57,149 nucleotides of DNA from a virus. The notes under the pieces were generated by a model. The model worked only from the letters and a program-made list of their open reading frames with translations, ran no database searches and was not told the DNA's origin. This document shows positions 25,056 to 34,431 of the stretch, piece by piece (the stretch's first letter is position 1; every line of letters begins with the position of its first letter). A program made the position numbers and the translations under genes. The DNA lies in IMG/VR virus record IMGVR_UViG_3300044830_000034, positions 1 through 57,149 of that record. One strand, 5' to 3'.

Positions 25056-25454
25056 GTGGCCGCGCCCAATGCGCTGGACCATGTGGACGCGGTGACCGCG
25101 GCCCACGCAGCCGCCAGCTTGACGGTTTTTCTCGGTGGATCGCCGCCGAGCACCGCACCCCCGTACTGCGTGCTCTATCCAGAGCCCGGCATGCCCGTGC
25201 GGGCCTCGCTCGCTGATGACCGGGTCGACTACATGACCACGGTGCAGATCACCAGCGTCGGAGAGACGGCCGAGCAGGCCCTCAACTACGCCGACCGTTC
25301 GGCTGCGGCCATGTCACCCGCGCTGCAGGTCGCAGGCCGTACCGCGTGGCGGCCCGAGCACCTGGACGGGCAGCCGGTCCAGCGCGACGACGACGTCACC
25401 CCACCTGTTTTCTACGCCGTCGCCCGCTACCGGCTGCGGTCCACCCCGAGCTGA
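25056..25454 (+). CDS. Tail terminator-like protein
   Basis: A 132-aa protein with GGGGGG before a GTG start. It has an alpha/beta layout with the segment YMTTVQITSVGETAEQALNYAD, common to tail terminator or tail completion proteins, which cap the tube and join it to the head. It lies directly before the tail genes, as expected. No catalytic residues are expected. Confidence 0.65.
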   Translation: MAAPNALDHVDAVTAAHAAASLTVFLGGSPPSTAPPYCVLYPEPGMPVRASLADDRVDYMTTVQITSVGETAEQALNYADRSAAAMSPALQVAGRTAWRPEHLDGQPVQRDDDVTPPVFYAVARYRLRSTPS

Positions 25455-25467
25455 GGAGATTCACCCC

Positions 25468-25797
25468 ATGGCAACCCTGACGACTCAGGTCGTCGCCCTG
25501 GCCGGCCTGGCGCCGACCTATGGGGCGGCGGCGGGCAGCACGAAGGTCGTGTGCGGCGAGCGGACGTTCCTGCACGTCAAGAACGCGGCAGGCTCCAGCA
25601 TGACCGTCACCCTGTCGTCCACGGCGAAGGTCCGCGGCCAGGCCGCGGCGGACGTGATCGTCACAGTCCCGGCCACGACCGGCGACATGATGATCGGCCC
25701 CGTCACCAGCGATCTGTTCGCGGGCGCCACGGACGGCCTGGCCGTTGTCGCCTACTCCGCGACGACCAGCGTGACCGTCGCGGCCCTGCGCATCTGA
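25468..25797 (+). CDS. Small beta-rich structural protein
   Basis: A 109-aa protein with GAGGAG 11 bases before the ATG. It is composed of alternating Thr/Val strands (TFLHVKNAAGSSMTVTLSS, SVTVAALRI), consistent with a small Ig-like or decoration domain. A terminator follows it directly. Possible roles are tail-tube decoration or head decoration. Not assignable further. Confidence 0.6.
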   Translation: MATLTTQVVALAGLAPTYGAAAGSTKVVCGERTFLHVKNAAGSSMTVTLSSTAKVRGQAAADVIVTVPATTGDMMIGPVTSDLFAGATDGLAVVAYSATTSVTVAALRI

Positions 25798-25819
25798 CCG
25801 TCGCCCTCTGACCCTGCCC

Positions 25820-25842
25820 GCCCCGCCTCGCCGGGGCTTTTT
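25820..25842 (+). terminator. Intrinsic terminator inside the tail operon
   Basis: GCCCCG (25820-25825) pairs with CGGGGC (25832-25837) around a CCTCGC loop, followed by TTTTT (25838-25842). It lies between the small beta-rich gene and the tail tube gene, so it may set the ratio of head to tail transcripts or need antitermination. Confidence 0.75.
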
Positions 25843-25862
25843 CTATGCCCCGAGGAGGGCTG

Positions 25863-26342
25863 ATGTCTGACCTGATCACCGATGGCAACACGAAGGTCGT
25901 GTGGGTGCCGTCCATCGCGAACATCGCCGCGCCGACCACTTCCGAACTGAACGGCGGCAACGACTGGACAACCCGGCTCACTCCGGACGGCCTCAAGACG
26001 GACCCGACGACTGCGGACGTGGCGACGAGTTCGCTGGGCTCGACGTTCGACACGAACGTCCCCGGCCGCCGTTCCTACGTATGCGAGATCACGTTCAAGC
26101 GCGGCAGCACGCCGACGGAGGACCAGCCGTACACCACCCTCGTCTACGGGACGACCGGCTACCTCGTAATTCGCCGGGGCACGGCTTTCGCCACCGCGTT
26201 CGCAACGGGCGACAAGGTCGAGGTGTATCCGGTGGCTGCGGGCGAGCCGCAGAACATCGCGCCGGCGGCCAACGAGGTGCTGAAGGTCATGTCCTCGCTG
26301 AAGGTGACTTCGGACCCGGCGACTCGGGCCATCGTCGCCTGA
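25863..26342 (+). CDS. Major tail tube protein
   Basis: A 159-aa protein with GAGGAGG before the ATG at 25863. It opens with DLITDGNTKVVWVPSIANIAAPTTSEL, the typical start of actinophage tail tube subunits, and is otherwise beta-rich (TFKRGSTPTED, TGYLVIRRG). It forms the hollow tail tube around the tape measure. The very strong ribosome-binding site fits high expression. Confidence 0.85.
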   Translation: MSDLITDGNTKVVWVPSIANIAAPTTSELNGGNDWTTRLTPDGLKTDPTTADVATSSLGSTFDTNVPGRRSYVCEITFKRGSTPTEDQPYTTLVYGTTGYLVIRRGTAFATAFATGDKVEVYPVAAGEPQNIAPAANEVLKVMSSLKVTSDPATRAIVA

Positions 26343-26821
26343 TGCCCGATATCGCCGATATCCTCGCCAGGGCCGTCCCCCGCGAGCGGACTGTTGCGGT
26401 GTGTCTCGCGGGGGACCTGGCGGGGGAGGCGGACCGGCTTCAAGGCGAGTTGGAGTCGTTCGCCGACGGCTGGCAGGCGGCGTCGATGGGTGATGTCGAC
26501 CCGCGGGCGGCGATCGTCCAGCGAATCCAGGCCGTGCGCGAGGAGATGCGCGCCAGGTCGGTCGAGTTCCAGTTCCGGGCGCTCGGCCATATCGCCTACA
26601 GCGGCCTGATCGCGGCGCACCCTGCGGTGGTCGAATCCGCCGAGCCGTATGACCCGGCGAGTTTCCTGCCTGCCTTGCTGGCGTCCTGCTGTATCGACCC
26701 GGTGATGACGGCGCAGCAGGCCGTGCAGCTGCTGGACATGCTGAACGACGGCCAGGCGAGGGAGTTGTTCGCGGCGGCCCTCGCGGTCAACGAGGAGCCG
26801 AGTCCGCTCCCTTTCTCGTAG
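26342..26821 (+). CDS. Tail assembly chaperone (G-type)
   Basis: A 159-aa helical protein whose ATG overlaps the tail tube stop. It shares with the product of 27576-28172 the pattern HPxV...DPxxFxPxLL...IDP...LxDGQ, so the two are paralogues. The 0-frame protein ends PLPFS-stop. Just before the stop lies the slip site CCCTTTC (26809-26815), which would give a longer G-T fusion. In phage lambda and relatives, G and GT bind the tape measure during tail assembly. Confidence 0.85.
   Translation: MPDIADILARAVPRERTVAVCLAGDLAGEADRLQGELESFADGWQAASMGDVDPRAAIVQRIQAVREEMRARSVEFQFRALGHIAYSGLIAAHPAVVESAEPYDPASFLPALLASCCIDPVMTAQQAVQLLDMLNDGQARELFAAALAVNEEPSPLPFS
26809..26815 (+). promoter_or_regulatory. 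Programmed -1 frameshift site
   Basis: C CCT TTC in the reading frame of the G gene fits the X XXY YYZ slippery rule exactly. After a -1 slip, reading continues CTC GTA GAG and stays open to 27171, in frame with the Zn-ribbon extension. It lies four bases before the 0-frame TAG. Confidence 0.85.
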
Positions 26822-27171
26822 AGCGGCTGCGGGACGGCCGCCTTCCGTTCCGCCGCGAGGTGGAGACCGCCCGCGCCTGGAGTGTCCCGCGGTCCATTTT
26901 CCTGGGCCGGGTGGTCGGCGCCGGCGAGCCGCTGTGGCTGCCGGAGGACCGCTGGTGGGCGCTGGCGCTCGCCGAGGTGGAGGCGGGCACCTGCCGGGAC
27001 TGCGGTCATGCGCTGGCCGAGACGACCAGTGCGGGCAGCGAGGACGCCTACGACGCGGAAGTCACCAAGTGCCATGGGTGCGTGGGAGCGGCGAAACGTG
27101 TCGCTGCGTTCATGGCCGACGGCGGCAAATCCGAGGGACTGCAAGTCCGTGTGACGAGGAGGCGGCCGTGA
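26815..27171 (+). CDS. T extension of tail assembly chaperone (frameshift product)
   Basis: About 118 codons reached by -1 frameshift from the G gene; the fused GT protein would be about 276 aa. The extension has a Trp-rich EDRWWALALAEVEAG and a zinc ribbon, CRDC ... CHGC, which is common in T extensions of actinophages. A GTG at 26860 could start it independently, but no ribosome-binding site is seen. It ends in a 4-bp overlap with the next gene. Confidence 0.8.
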   Translation, partial: LVERLRDGRLPFRREVETARAWSVPRSIFLGRVVGAGEPLWLPEDRWWALALAEVEAGTCRDCGHALAETTSAGSEDAYDAEVTKCHGCVGAAKRVAAFMADGGKSEGLQVRVTRRRP

Positions 27172-27542
27172 CGGTACAGGTGACGGGACTGGACACGCTG
27201 GTGGGGGACTTCACCACCTCACCGGAGCGCCTGGCGGTCAATCTCCGCAAGGCCGTGCAGGTGACTTGCGGGAAGGTCAAGGCCGACGCGCGCCAGCGGA
27301 TCTCCGGCCGCAAGTACCTGCCCCGCTACCCGTACTCGATCACCTACGACACCAGGGTCCTTCCCGATGGCATCGAGGGCGAGGTGGGCCCGGACAAGGC
27401 TCTCCCGCAGGGCCCGCTGGGCAACATCGTCGAGTACGGGACCAGCAAGAACGCGCCGATCCCGCATCTCGGCCCGGCGCTGGATGCCAACGCCGACGAC
27501 CTGGTGGCCGGAGTCGAGATCGCCATCCGGCAGGCGCTGTGA
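27168..27542 (+). CDS. HK97 gp10-like tail/connector protein
   Basis: A 124-aa protein with an AGGAGG ribosome-binding site and GTG start. It has an N-terminal LRKAVQVTCGKVKADARQRI helix and a central YLPRYPYSITYDT segment, then GNIVEYGTSKNAPIPHLGPAL. These are hallmarks of the HK97 gp10-like family, which helps terminate or connect the tail. Here it lies between two chaperone-like genes instead of before the tail tube, a rearranged position. Confidence 0.75.
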   Translation: MTVQVTGLDTLVGDFTTSPERLAVNLRKAVQVTCGKVKADARQRISGRKYLPRYPYSITYDTRVLPDGIEGEVGPDKALPQGPLGNIVEYGTSKNAPIPHLGPALDANADDLVAGVEIAIRQAL

Positions 27543-27575
27543 CAGACCACTGAACCGACAGGACAGGGATCCACC

Positions 27576-28172
27576 ATGGCCACCACCCGCACACCCGCAC
27601 GGGCCCGCAAGCAGCAGTCACCGCTGACGTTCGCCGACCTCGTGTCCCGGATCCGGCGCCCGCAGCGGATCACGGAGCTGATCCTCGACGCGGAGGCCGC
27701 CGCGCAGGTCGATGCGCTTACCGCGCTCCTGGACCGGGCCCGCGCCCGTGACGAGGCCCTCGGCGGCGAGCCGATCGCGCCGGAGGTGGCCAGGCAGCTG
27801 CAGGAGGCCGAGGTCCGCGCGGACGCCTCGCGCGTGCAGATCACCATGGAGGCGATCCCGCACACCGAGTACAAGAACCTCCTGGCCAAGCACCCGCCGA
27901 CCGCTGAGCAGCTCGCCGAGTTCGGCAGGGCGGGCAGCGATGTCGAGCGGTGGCCGTTCGATCCGGACGCGTTCGCCCCCGTGCTGGTGCGCGCGCAGAT
28001 GATCGACCCCGAACCGCCGCCGGTGGAGGAGTTCGCCGCGTTCTGGAACGCGCTGAGCGACGGTCAGTTGCGAAACCTGTGGCTCACCGCGATCGGCGTG
28101 CAGATGCAGGTCACCACCCTCGCACCCCGCTCCGAGACCGCTGCGGATCTCCTCCGCACCGCCGGCGCCTGA
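27576..28172 (+). CDS. Second tail assembly chaperone-like protein
   Basis: A 198-aa protein. Its last 120 residues match the G chaperone pattern (YKNLLAKHPPT, FAPVLVRAQMIDP, ALSDGQLRNLWLTAI). The first 80 residues add a basic N-terminus and a coiled coil. No slip site is obvious at its end. It is directly upstream of the tape measure gene, where the lambda G/GT gene normally sits. Probably works with the G/GT pair in tail assembly. Confidence 0.65.
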   Translation: MATTRTPARARKQQSPLTFADLVSRIRRPQRITELILDAEAAAQVDALTALLDRARARDEALGGEPIAPEVARQLQEAEVRADASRVQITMEAIPHTEYKNLLAKHPPTAEQLAEFGRAGSDVERWPFDPDAFAPVLVRAQMIDPEPPPVEEFAAFWNALSDGQLRNLWLTAIGVQMQVTTLAPRSETAADLLRTAGA

Positions 28173-28204
28173 TCGCGCACTCCAGCCGAACAACTGAATA
28201 GGGG

Positions 28205-31200
28205 GTGAGCCCCGTGGCCGACCGTACTGTGCGCGTGCGGGTGCTCGCCGAGATGCCGGGCTACGGCCTCCTCATGCGCGGCGGGGCCGCAGACACTGCG
28301 CTGCTGGGTGAGGCCGCGGTCGCGGCGGGGCGCGGCGTGCGGACCCTCGGGGTGGACGCGACGGCTGCGCGCGCCGGCCTGACCGGGTTGGCGACGGGTG
28401 CCCGTGGCAGCGCCGCGGCGGTGAGTGAGGCGGATGCTGCCGCGCTGGCGGCAGGCCGCGGTCTCCGCGGGGTTCGGGGCGAGACCACGGCAGCTACCGG
28501 TGTGTTCGGCCGCATGGGCGCGAGTGCGCGGTCGGGCCTGGGCTCGGTCCGCTCGGGTGCGGAGTCGGCTCTCACGTCGATGCGGCACCTGGGGACACTG
28601 CTGGCGGGCGGCGCGCTCATCTACGGCCTGCACGACATCGTGCACCTGGGCAACGAGTACACCGACAGCATGAATAAGTTCCTGGAGGTCACACGGGCCT
28701 CCGGTGGACAGATGCAGGCCGCCGGCCGGGAAGCCCAGGCTCTCGGCGCCGACATGAAACTCCCCTCCGCGAACGCCGCCGAAGCGGCCAACGCAATGGT
28801 GGACCTCGCCAAGGCCGGACTTGGCGCAGAGGACGCAATCAAGGCGGCGCGGGGCACGATTCAGCTCGCTGCCGCAGCCCGCACAGATGTCGCAACCGCC
28901 GCCCAGATTGAGGGCGACATTATGGATCAATTCGCCCTGAAGTCCACGGAGGCGGCGCACGTCGCCGACATTCTGGCGAACACGTCCAACAGCGCATCCG
29001 GGCAGCTCATGGACATCTACTACGCAATGAAGTACGTCGGGCCGATCGCCCACACCATGGGCGTGAGCATCAAGGACACCGCGACCGCGGTCGGCCTGCT
29101 GGGCAAGTCCGGCATCATCGGTGAGACCGCGGGTACGGCGCTGCGGTCGGCGATGGTGAATATGGCCAAGCCGACGAAAATGGTCAAGGAGGGCCTGGCC
29201 GCCCTCGGCATCCAGGCATTCGACGCGTCGGGCAACTTCAAGGGTCTGGGCTACGTCATCACCCAGCTGGGCAATGCCCAGAAGACCATGACGGCGCAGC
29301 AGTTCACGATGAATGCGGCCATGGCATTCGGCAAGCCCGCCCTTTCCGGAATGACGGCGCTCGCACACCAGGGCGGCGTGGCCTTCCAGCAGTACGGTCT
29401 CCAGGTCGGCCGGGCCGGCGGCGCAGCGGCGCTCGCTGCGGCGGAATCCAAGGGGCTCGGCGGCGCGATGCGCGGCCTCGGCAAGCAGATCACGAGCACA
29501 TTCCTGCAGGTGTACCTCGGCATCTCGCCCGTTCTGGAGAAGATCACCCGCGGCATGACGTCGTCGGTGTCATCGGCGATCCCGTACATCAAGCGGGGCA
29601 TCCGGACGGCCACCGACCTGTGGGACATCTACGGGCCGGCCGTCGAGAAGAAGCTCGGCTCGACGGCGGACGGCGTCCGCAAGTCGGCGTCCGGCATGCT
29701 GGACCCGCTGAAGGCCAGTCTGGTCTCCGTCGCCGTCACCTCGGTCCCGCTGGCCATCACCTCCGTCGGCGCGCTCGACAAGACGTTCCACAACGCCACC
29801 GACGCCGTGGCCCCGCTGGCGGGCGGGCTTCACGACATGTTCGCGTCCGTATCCGGGGGCGCCGGCGCCGTGGGGGTCCTGGCAGGCCGCCTGCAGGTAG
29901 GCGTGGGAGCGCTCGGTACCGCTACAGGCGTGCTGCGGCCCCTAGCCGAACTGGTGGGCGGCCTCGCTCATGCCTTCGCCGGGCTCCCCGGCCCGATCCA
30001 GCTGTCGGTCATCGCCATGCTGGCGATGCGCCCGTTCCGCCCGCAGATCCAGGCCATGCAGGCATCCGTCGTCGGTTTCGGCCGGGCCGGGGTGCAGTCG
30101 TTCAACGGCCTCCGCGGATCCATGCAGATGCAGACCGTCCTTGCACAGCAGGCGGGAGTGTCGCTGGGGCGGTACGGCGCGGGTCTGGCGGCGATAGAGG
30201 CACGCTCCCCGGTCGTGGCCGCCATGGGCAACTCCTTCCGCACCACGTCGACTTCCATCCAGGAGGCCGGCGGGCGCCTGTCCACGTTCCGGGGCACGGT
30301 CGCCGGAGTGGCCACCGCCCTGGGTACGGGTGCGAAGGCCGGGCTGATGAGTTCGATGAAGGGGCTGTACTCCTTCCTCGGCGGGCCGTGGGGTGTCGCC
30401 ATCGGCGCGGCGATGATCGGCCTGGACCTGTTGGCCAAGCACCAGCAGCAGGCCGCCGCTGCCGCGGCGGCGCACCAGGCCCGGATCTCGTCCCTGGCAG
30501 CGGCGTTGCAGCAGTCCAATGGCGCCATCAACCAGAACGTCCGGGCCGCGACCGTTCAGACGCTCGCCGACGCGACGCTGAAGGACGGCAAGACGAAGCT
30601 GCTCGACGTCATGGGCAAGGCCGGGGTCAACGCGACGCAGCTCACCAACGCTTACCTGGACCAGAACGGCGGCGTGGACAAGCTGCGGCAGAGCTTGCAG
30701 TCGTATTCGGACTCGCTGACGTTCACCGGCAAGGCGGGCGACGGTACGTACCGCTCGACGCTGCAGCAGAAGATCGCGTACAGGGCTGCCGCTGATGCCC
30801 TGGGGTCTTTCACCGGAGAAACCCCTGCCGCGATTGCCCGTTCCAAGGATCTGGCGGCGGCCCTGAAGAGCGGCAGTGGTGCGGCCACGGACGCGACCAA
30901 CCCGACAGGACGCCTTCAGGCGGCCATCGCCACCCTGGGCCAGTCCGAATCCGATTCCGCCACCAAGGCGTCAGCGCTTCATACGGCCCTGCAACTGCTG
31001 TCGGGCGGGGAACTCGACGTCGAGGCGGCTGTCGCACAGCAGAACCAGGCGCTGCTGGACCTGAACAGCACGTGGAAAAACGGCGTAGACCACTCCCAGG
31101 GCTACGCGGGCGCCCTGCTCCAGGTGGACGGCAGCCTCAACACCACGTCGCAGAACGGCCAGACCCTCTGGACGAAACTGCAGGCCCTCAACGAGCAGAC

Positions 31201-33544
31201 GGCGGCAGCGGCTCAGGCGTCCTACGACTACGCGCGGACGACCATGGGCACGGTGCCGGCGCTGCAACAGTCCGAGCAGTACATGCAGAAGGCGTGGGAC
31301 ACCGCGGTCAAGACCGGCGAGCAGTTCGGGTGGAACGCGAAGCAAGCTCAGAACCTGGCCGCCCAGATGGGGTTCATCCCGTCGTCGCTGGCGATCACGA
31401 TGTCCACGCCGGGACTGTCCGACACTGAGAAGCAGCTGCTCTACGTGCAGGGTCTTGCGGGCCATCTGTCCGCAGGCCAGACCGTCAAGGTGTCGGCACT
31501 GACGGCGGACGCGGTCAAGCAGCTCACCGCCGTCGGAATCAAGATCCAGTCCCTGCCGGGCGGGCGGCAGATGGTCATCACTGCCCCCACGGACAAGGCC
31601 GCCGCCGGGCTCGACAAGCTGCTCGCCTACCAGTTCCCCGACATGACCATCAAAGTCAGCGCCGTCACGCAGACGGCGATCAACGATCTGGAGTCGGTGA
31701 AGAAGCGACTGGCCGGCGTGCCCGGCGGTCATTCCATCAAGGTGACCGCCCCGTCCGGCCAGGCGATGCAGGCGCTGAAGGACGTCGGCTACAAGGTCCT
31801 GACGCTCCCGAACGGCAAGGTCAGCATCAGCGTGCCCGTCGGCGGCGTCGCAGCGCGGATCGCCGCGTTGCAGCAGCAGATCAAGGATCTCCAGGGGACC
31901 ACGGTCACCATTACCACCAACCTGGTGACCGTCGGCCGGAACGTCGGCGGCGGACGGCTCGGGCCGGGCGGCGGCCTCGCCGACGGGGGACTGGTCGGCC
32001 GCGCGGCCGACGGCCTGTACCTGCCCGGGTACCAGCCGCGCGTGGACAGTGTCCACGTCATGCTGGGTCTGGGTGAGGGCGTTCTCGTTCCCGAGACGGT
32101 CCGCAAGCTCGGCCTCATGTCCGGGCTCGGGCCGGCCGGAACCATCAAGGCACTCAACGCCTGGGGCCGGTACGGCTCGGCGATGCGGTTCTCCGACGGC
32201 GGCATGGTCGGCGGCGGGGTGCAGCACTTCGCGTCCGGCGGCATCACCTACACCCCCACGGTGTCTCCGGTGCTGGGCAGCCCGACCGATGCGAAGAACC
32301 GGCTCGACACGCTGACGAGTCAGCTCACGGCGGCATGGAAAACCCTCGGCTCGGCGCTGGACGCGGCCCGGTCCAAGACGCAGTCCCTGCACGACGCCGA
32401 AGACAGCCTCAACCGGATCCGCAGCCAGAAGCACACCGTGAACCAACTCCTCGCCGCGGAGAAGGCGCTCCGCAACGCGCGGCAGGCGTCGGCGAAGGCC
32501 GACAATGCTGTCGCGGGCGCGCGCTTCGGCGTCAACAGCCTGGACCGGCAGCTCGGCCTCAGGAACGGCTCGCGGGCGCCGGGCGGGTTCGACCTGACCG
32601 GGTACCAGAAGATCCTCGGACAGTCGCTCGCCTCCACCGAGGCGTGGCGCGTATCCCTGGGAAAGGTGGCCCACCGGGGAGGCGAGGAGGTCCGGAGCAT
32701 CCTGGAGGGCATGGGCCAGGACGGCTACGCCCTCACCCAGGCCCTGGCCAAGGCGTCAGACCGGCAGTTCGCCGACATCGTCGCCAAGCTCAAGGCGACT
32801 GCGGGCATTGCCAGCGCCTCGCTGGCCGACTTCCAGAGCCAGGTCACCACCACCACGAAGGCGAGCGCCCAGTTCGCCGCCGACCTGCAGACGCTCGCCC
32901 GCCAGGGGTACGGAAGCCTCGCCCAGACCCTCGCAGCCCAGAATGACCCCGCAGCCCAGGCGCTCGCCCACCAGGCGGTCAGCAATCCCCGGGCCGCCGC
33001 TGGGGCGAACGCCGCAGCCTGGAACGACAGCAAGGTTCTCGCCGGTCAGGATCTGACCGACGCACTGACGCTGCTGGCCACACTGCGCGGACGGCCGGGC
33101 CGGGGGTTCGCGGACCTGATCGGCGCGGGGCTCACCGTGGCCACCATCAGGGCGCTCGTGCCGAGAATGCTGGCGCAGATCAACGCACTGCCCGCAGCAA
33201 ACCGGGCGACGTTCATGGCTCAGCTCAAGGGTCAGTCCGGGTCGGTTCCGATGGCCGAGGGCGGCATCCTCACGCGGCCCACCGCAGTCCTGGCCGGAGA
33301 GGCGGGCGTCCCTGAGGCGTACATACCGATCAACGCGTCCATCCGGTCGCTCGGGCTGCTCGCCCGCACCGCCGCTGCCATGGGCTACCAGATCGTGCCC
33401 GCCGGACGGTGGGCACGCGGGGCCGGAGGTGGAGGCGGCACAACGCACGTCGACCGGTCGCAGACCGTGCACCTGCACGGAACCCACCAGAGCCTCGGCG
33501 AGCAGCGCGCGGACCTTCTCCGCCACATGGCCGTCCTCGGCTGA
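28205..33544 (+). CDS. Tail tape measure protein
   Basis: A 1779-aa protein, the largest in the window. Starts at GTG 28205 or GTG 28214 (the latter better spaced from AGGGGGTGA). Residues 1-120 are Ala/Gly rich; 150-520 hold the conserved tape-measure domain (AMVDLAKAGLGAEDAIKAA, GLLGKSGIIGETAGTALRSA). Several hydrophobic segments lie between about 580 and 750. Three tandem beta-alpha repeats occur at about 1093-1205. The end has GGILTRPTAVLAGEAGVPEA, a familiar tail-tip motif. At about 1.5 angstrom per residue it predicts a tail near 270 nm. Confidence 0.93.
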   Translation: MSPVADRTVRVRVLAEMPGYGLLMRGGAADTALLGEAAVAAGRGVRTLGVDATAARAGLTGLATGARGSAAAVSEADAAALAAGRGLRGVRGETTAATGVFGRMGASARSGLGSVRSGAESALTSMRHLGTLLAGGALIYGLHDIVHLGNEYTDSMNKFLEVTRASGGQMQAAGREAQALGADMKLPSANAAEAANAMVDLAKAGLGAEDAIKAARGTIQLAAAARTDVATAAQIEGDIMDQFALKSTEAAHVADILANTSNSASGQLMDIYYAMKYVGPIAHTMGVSIKDTATAVGLLGKSGIIGETAGTALRSAMVNMAKPTKMVKEGLAALGIQAFDASGNFKGLGYVITQLGNAQKTMTAQQFTMNAAMAFGKPALSGMTALAHQGGVAFQQYGLQVGRAGGAAALAAAESKGLGGAMRGLGKQITSTFLQVYLGISPVLEKITRGMTSSVSSAIPYIKRGIRTATDLWDIYGPAVEKKLGSTADGVRKSASGMLDPLKASLVSVAVTSVPLAITSVGALDKTFHNATDAVAPLAGGLHDMFASVSGGAGAVGVLAGRLQVGVGALGTATGVLRPLAELVGGLAHAFAGLPGPIQLSVIAMLAMRPFRPQIQAMQASVVGFGRAGVQSFNGLRGSMQMQTVLAQQAGVSLGRYGAGLAAIEARSPVVAAMGNSFRTTSTSIQEAGGRLSTFRGTVAGVATALGTGAKAGLMSSMKGLYSFLGGPWGVAIGAAMIGLDLLAKHQQQAAAAAAAHQARISSLAAALQQSNGAINQNVRAATVQTLADATLKDGKTKLLDVMGKAGVNATQLTNAYLDQNGGVDKLRQSLQSYSDSLTFTGKAGDGTYRSTLQQKIAYRAAADALGSFTGETPAAIARSKDLAAALKSGSGAATDATNPTGRLQAAIATLGQSESDSATKASALHTALQLLSGGELDVEAAVAQQNQALLDLNSTWKNGVDHSQGYAGALLQVDGSLNTTSQNGQTLWTKLQALNEQTAAAAQASYDYARTTMGTVPALQQSEQYMQKAWDTAVKTGEQFGWNAKQAQNLAAQMGFIPSSLAITMSTPGLSDTEKQLLYVQGLAGHLSAGQTVKVSALTADAVKQLTAVGIKIQSLPGGRQMVITAPTDKAAAGLDKLLAYQFPDMTIKVSAVTQTAINDLESVKKRLAGVPGGHSIKVTAPSGQAMQALKDVGYKVLTLPNGKVSISVPVGGVAARIAALQQQIKDLQGTTVTITTNLVTVGRNVGGGRLGPGGGLADGGLVGRAADGLYLPGYQPRVDSVHVMLGLGEGVLVPETVRKLGLMSGLGPAGTIKALNAWGRYGSAMRFSDGGMVGGGVQHFASGGITYTPTVSPVLGSPTDAKNRLDTLTSQLTAAWKTLGSALDAARSKTQSLHDAEDSLNRIRSQKHTVNQLLAAEKALRNARQASAKADNAVAGARFGVNSLDRQLGLRNGSRAPGGFDLTGYQKILGQSLASTEAWRVSLGKVAHRGGEEVRSILEGMGQDGYALTQALAKASDRQFADIVAKLKATAGIASASLADFQSQVTTTTKASAQFAADLQTLARQGYGSLAQTLAAQNDPAAQALAHQAVSNPRAAAGANAAAWNDSKVLAGQDLTDALTLLATLRGRPGRGFADLIGAGLTVATIRALVPRMLAQINALPAANRATFMAQLKGQSGSVPMAEGGILTRPTAVLAGEAGVPEAYIPINASIRSLGLLARTAAAMGYQIVPAGRWARGAGGGGGTTHVDRSQTVHLHGTHQSLGEQRADLLRHMAVLG

Positions 33545-33561
33545 CGCAGGGAGGTGGCCGG

Positions 33562-34422
33562 GTGGATCCGGGTACATTGCTGGGCGGCCGACGCGTCGAC
33601 CTCGGCAGCATTCAGTTCGGGCTGGCCGACTCCAACGGCGTCGCATGGCGGATCGGCACCGACGGCCTTCAGGGCTGGGACTCCGCTGAGATCCGCTCAA
33701 CGGTGACCCAGCGGCAGTCCGCGCACGGTGCGTGGATGGGGAAGACGTATCTCAGCGAGCGGCCGATCACGCTCGCGGGCACCATTGTCGCGCCCACCGC
33801 CAGCCTCCTGGATGGCGCGGTTGAGCAGCTGCTCGCGGTGGTCCCGCTGGACGACTTCACCACCCTGACGGTGTACGAGTCGACGCCCAAACAGGCAGCG
33901 GTCCGGCGGTCCGGCAAGCCGATCGTCAAGCACGAGACCGACACCGTCGCCACCTGGTCCCTTCTGGTGACGGCCCCGGACCCGCGCCGGTACGGGGTGG
34001 ATCTGCGCACGGCCAGCACCGGCCTGCCCTCCACGACGGGCGGCCTGGTGCTGCCCGCAGCGCCGCCGTGGGCCCTGTCCGCGGTCACCGTGTCCGGGTT
34101 CATCTCCGCGACGAACGAGGGCAGTATCGCGACTTTCCCGGTCATCACCATCGCTGGGCCGGTGCAGCAGCCCACGGTGACGGTCCGGCAGGCCGACGGC
34201 ACGATCACCGCCCTGGCGTATTCGGGCGATCTCGCCAGCGGTGATGTTCTGACGCTGGACTGCGCCAATCACACCGCGAGCGTCGGCGGATCGTCCCGGC
34301 GCCGGTACCTCTCCGGAGACTGGCCCGTGATCCCCCCGGGCGGGGCCGAGATCCTTTTCGGCTCGGCTGTCTACAGCGCAACCGCATCGCTGGCCGCCAC
34401 GTGGCGATCAGCCTGGACATAG
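33562..34422 (+). CDS. Distal tail protein (Dit-like)
   Basis: A 286-aa protein with GGGAGGTGG before the GTG start at 33562; the upstream part of the frame overlaps the tape measure and is not used. The first 150 residues have the Dit N-terminal pattern (ERPITLAGTIVAPT, ALLAVVP-like strands, ATWSLLVTAPDPRRYG). The C-terminal half is a beta-sandwich. Dit forms the hub at the tail tip. Confidence 0.8.
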   Translation: MDPGTLLGGRRVDLGSIQFGLADSNGVAWRIGTDGLQGWDSAEIRSTVTQRQSAHGAWMGKTYLSERPITLAGTIVAPTASLLDGAVEQLLAVVPLDDFTTLTVYESTPKQAAVRRSGKPIVKHETDTVATWSLLVTAPDPRRYGVDLRTASTGLPSTTGGLVLPAAPPWALSAVTVSGFISATNEGSIATFPVITIAGPVQQPTVTVRQADGTITALAYSGDLASGDVLTLDCANHTASVGGSSRRRYLSGDWPVIPPGGAEILFGSAVYSATASLAATWRSAWT

Positions 34423-34431
34423 GAGGCCGTC

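Noticed and set aside
31480-31845. A CRISPR array or DNA-level tandem repeat
   Set aside because: The repetition is at protein level only, with divergent DNA. No CRISPR-like repeat-spacer pattern is present anywhere in the window.
30971-32674. A 567-aa leftward open frame inside the tape measure gene
   Set aside because: Pure antisense shadow of a confidently identified gene.
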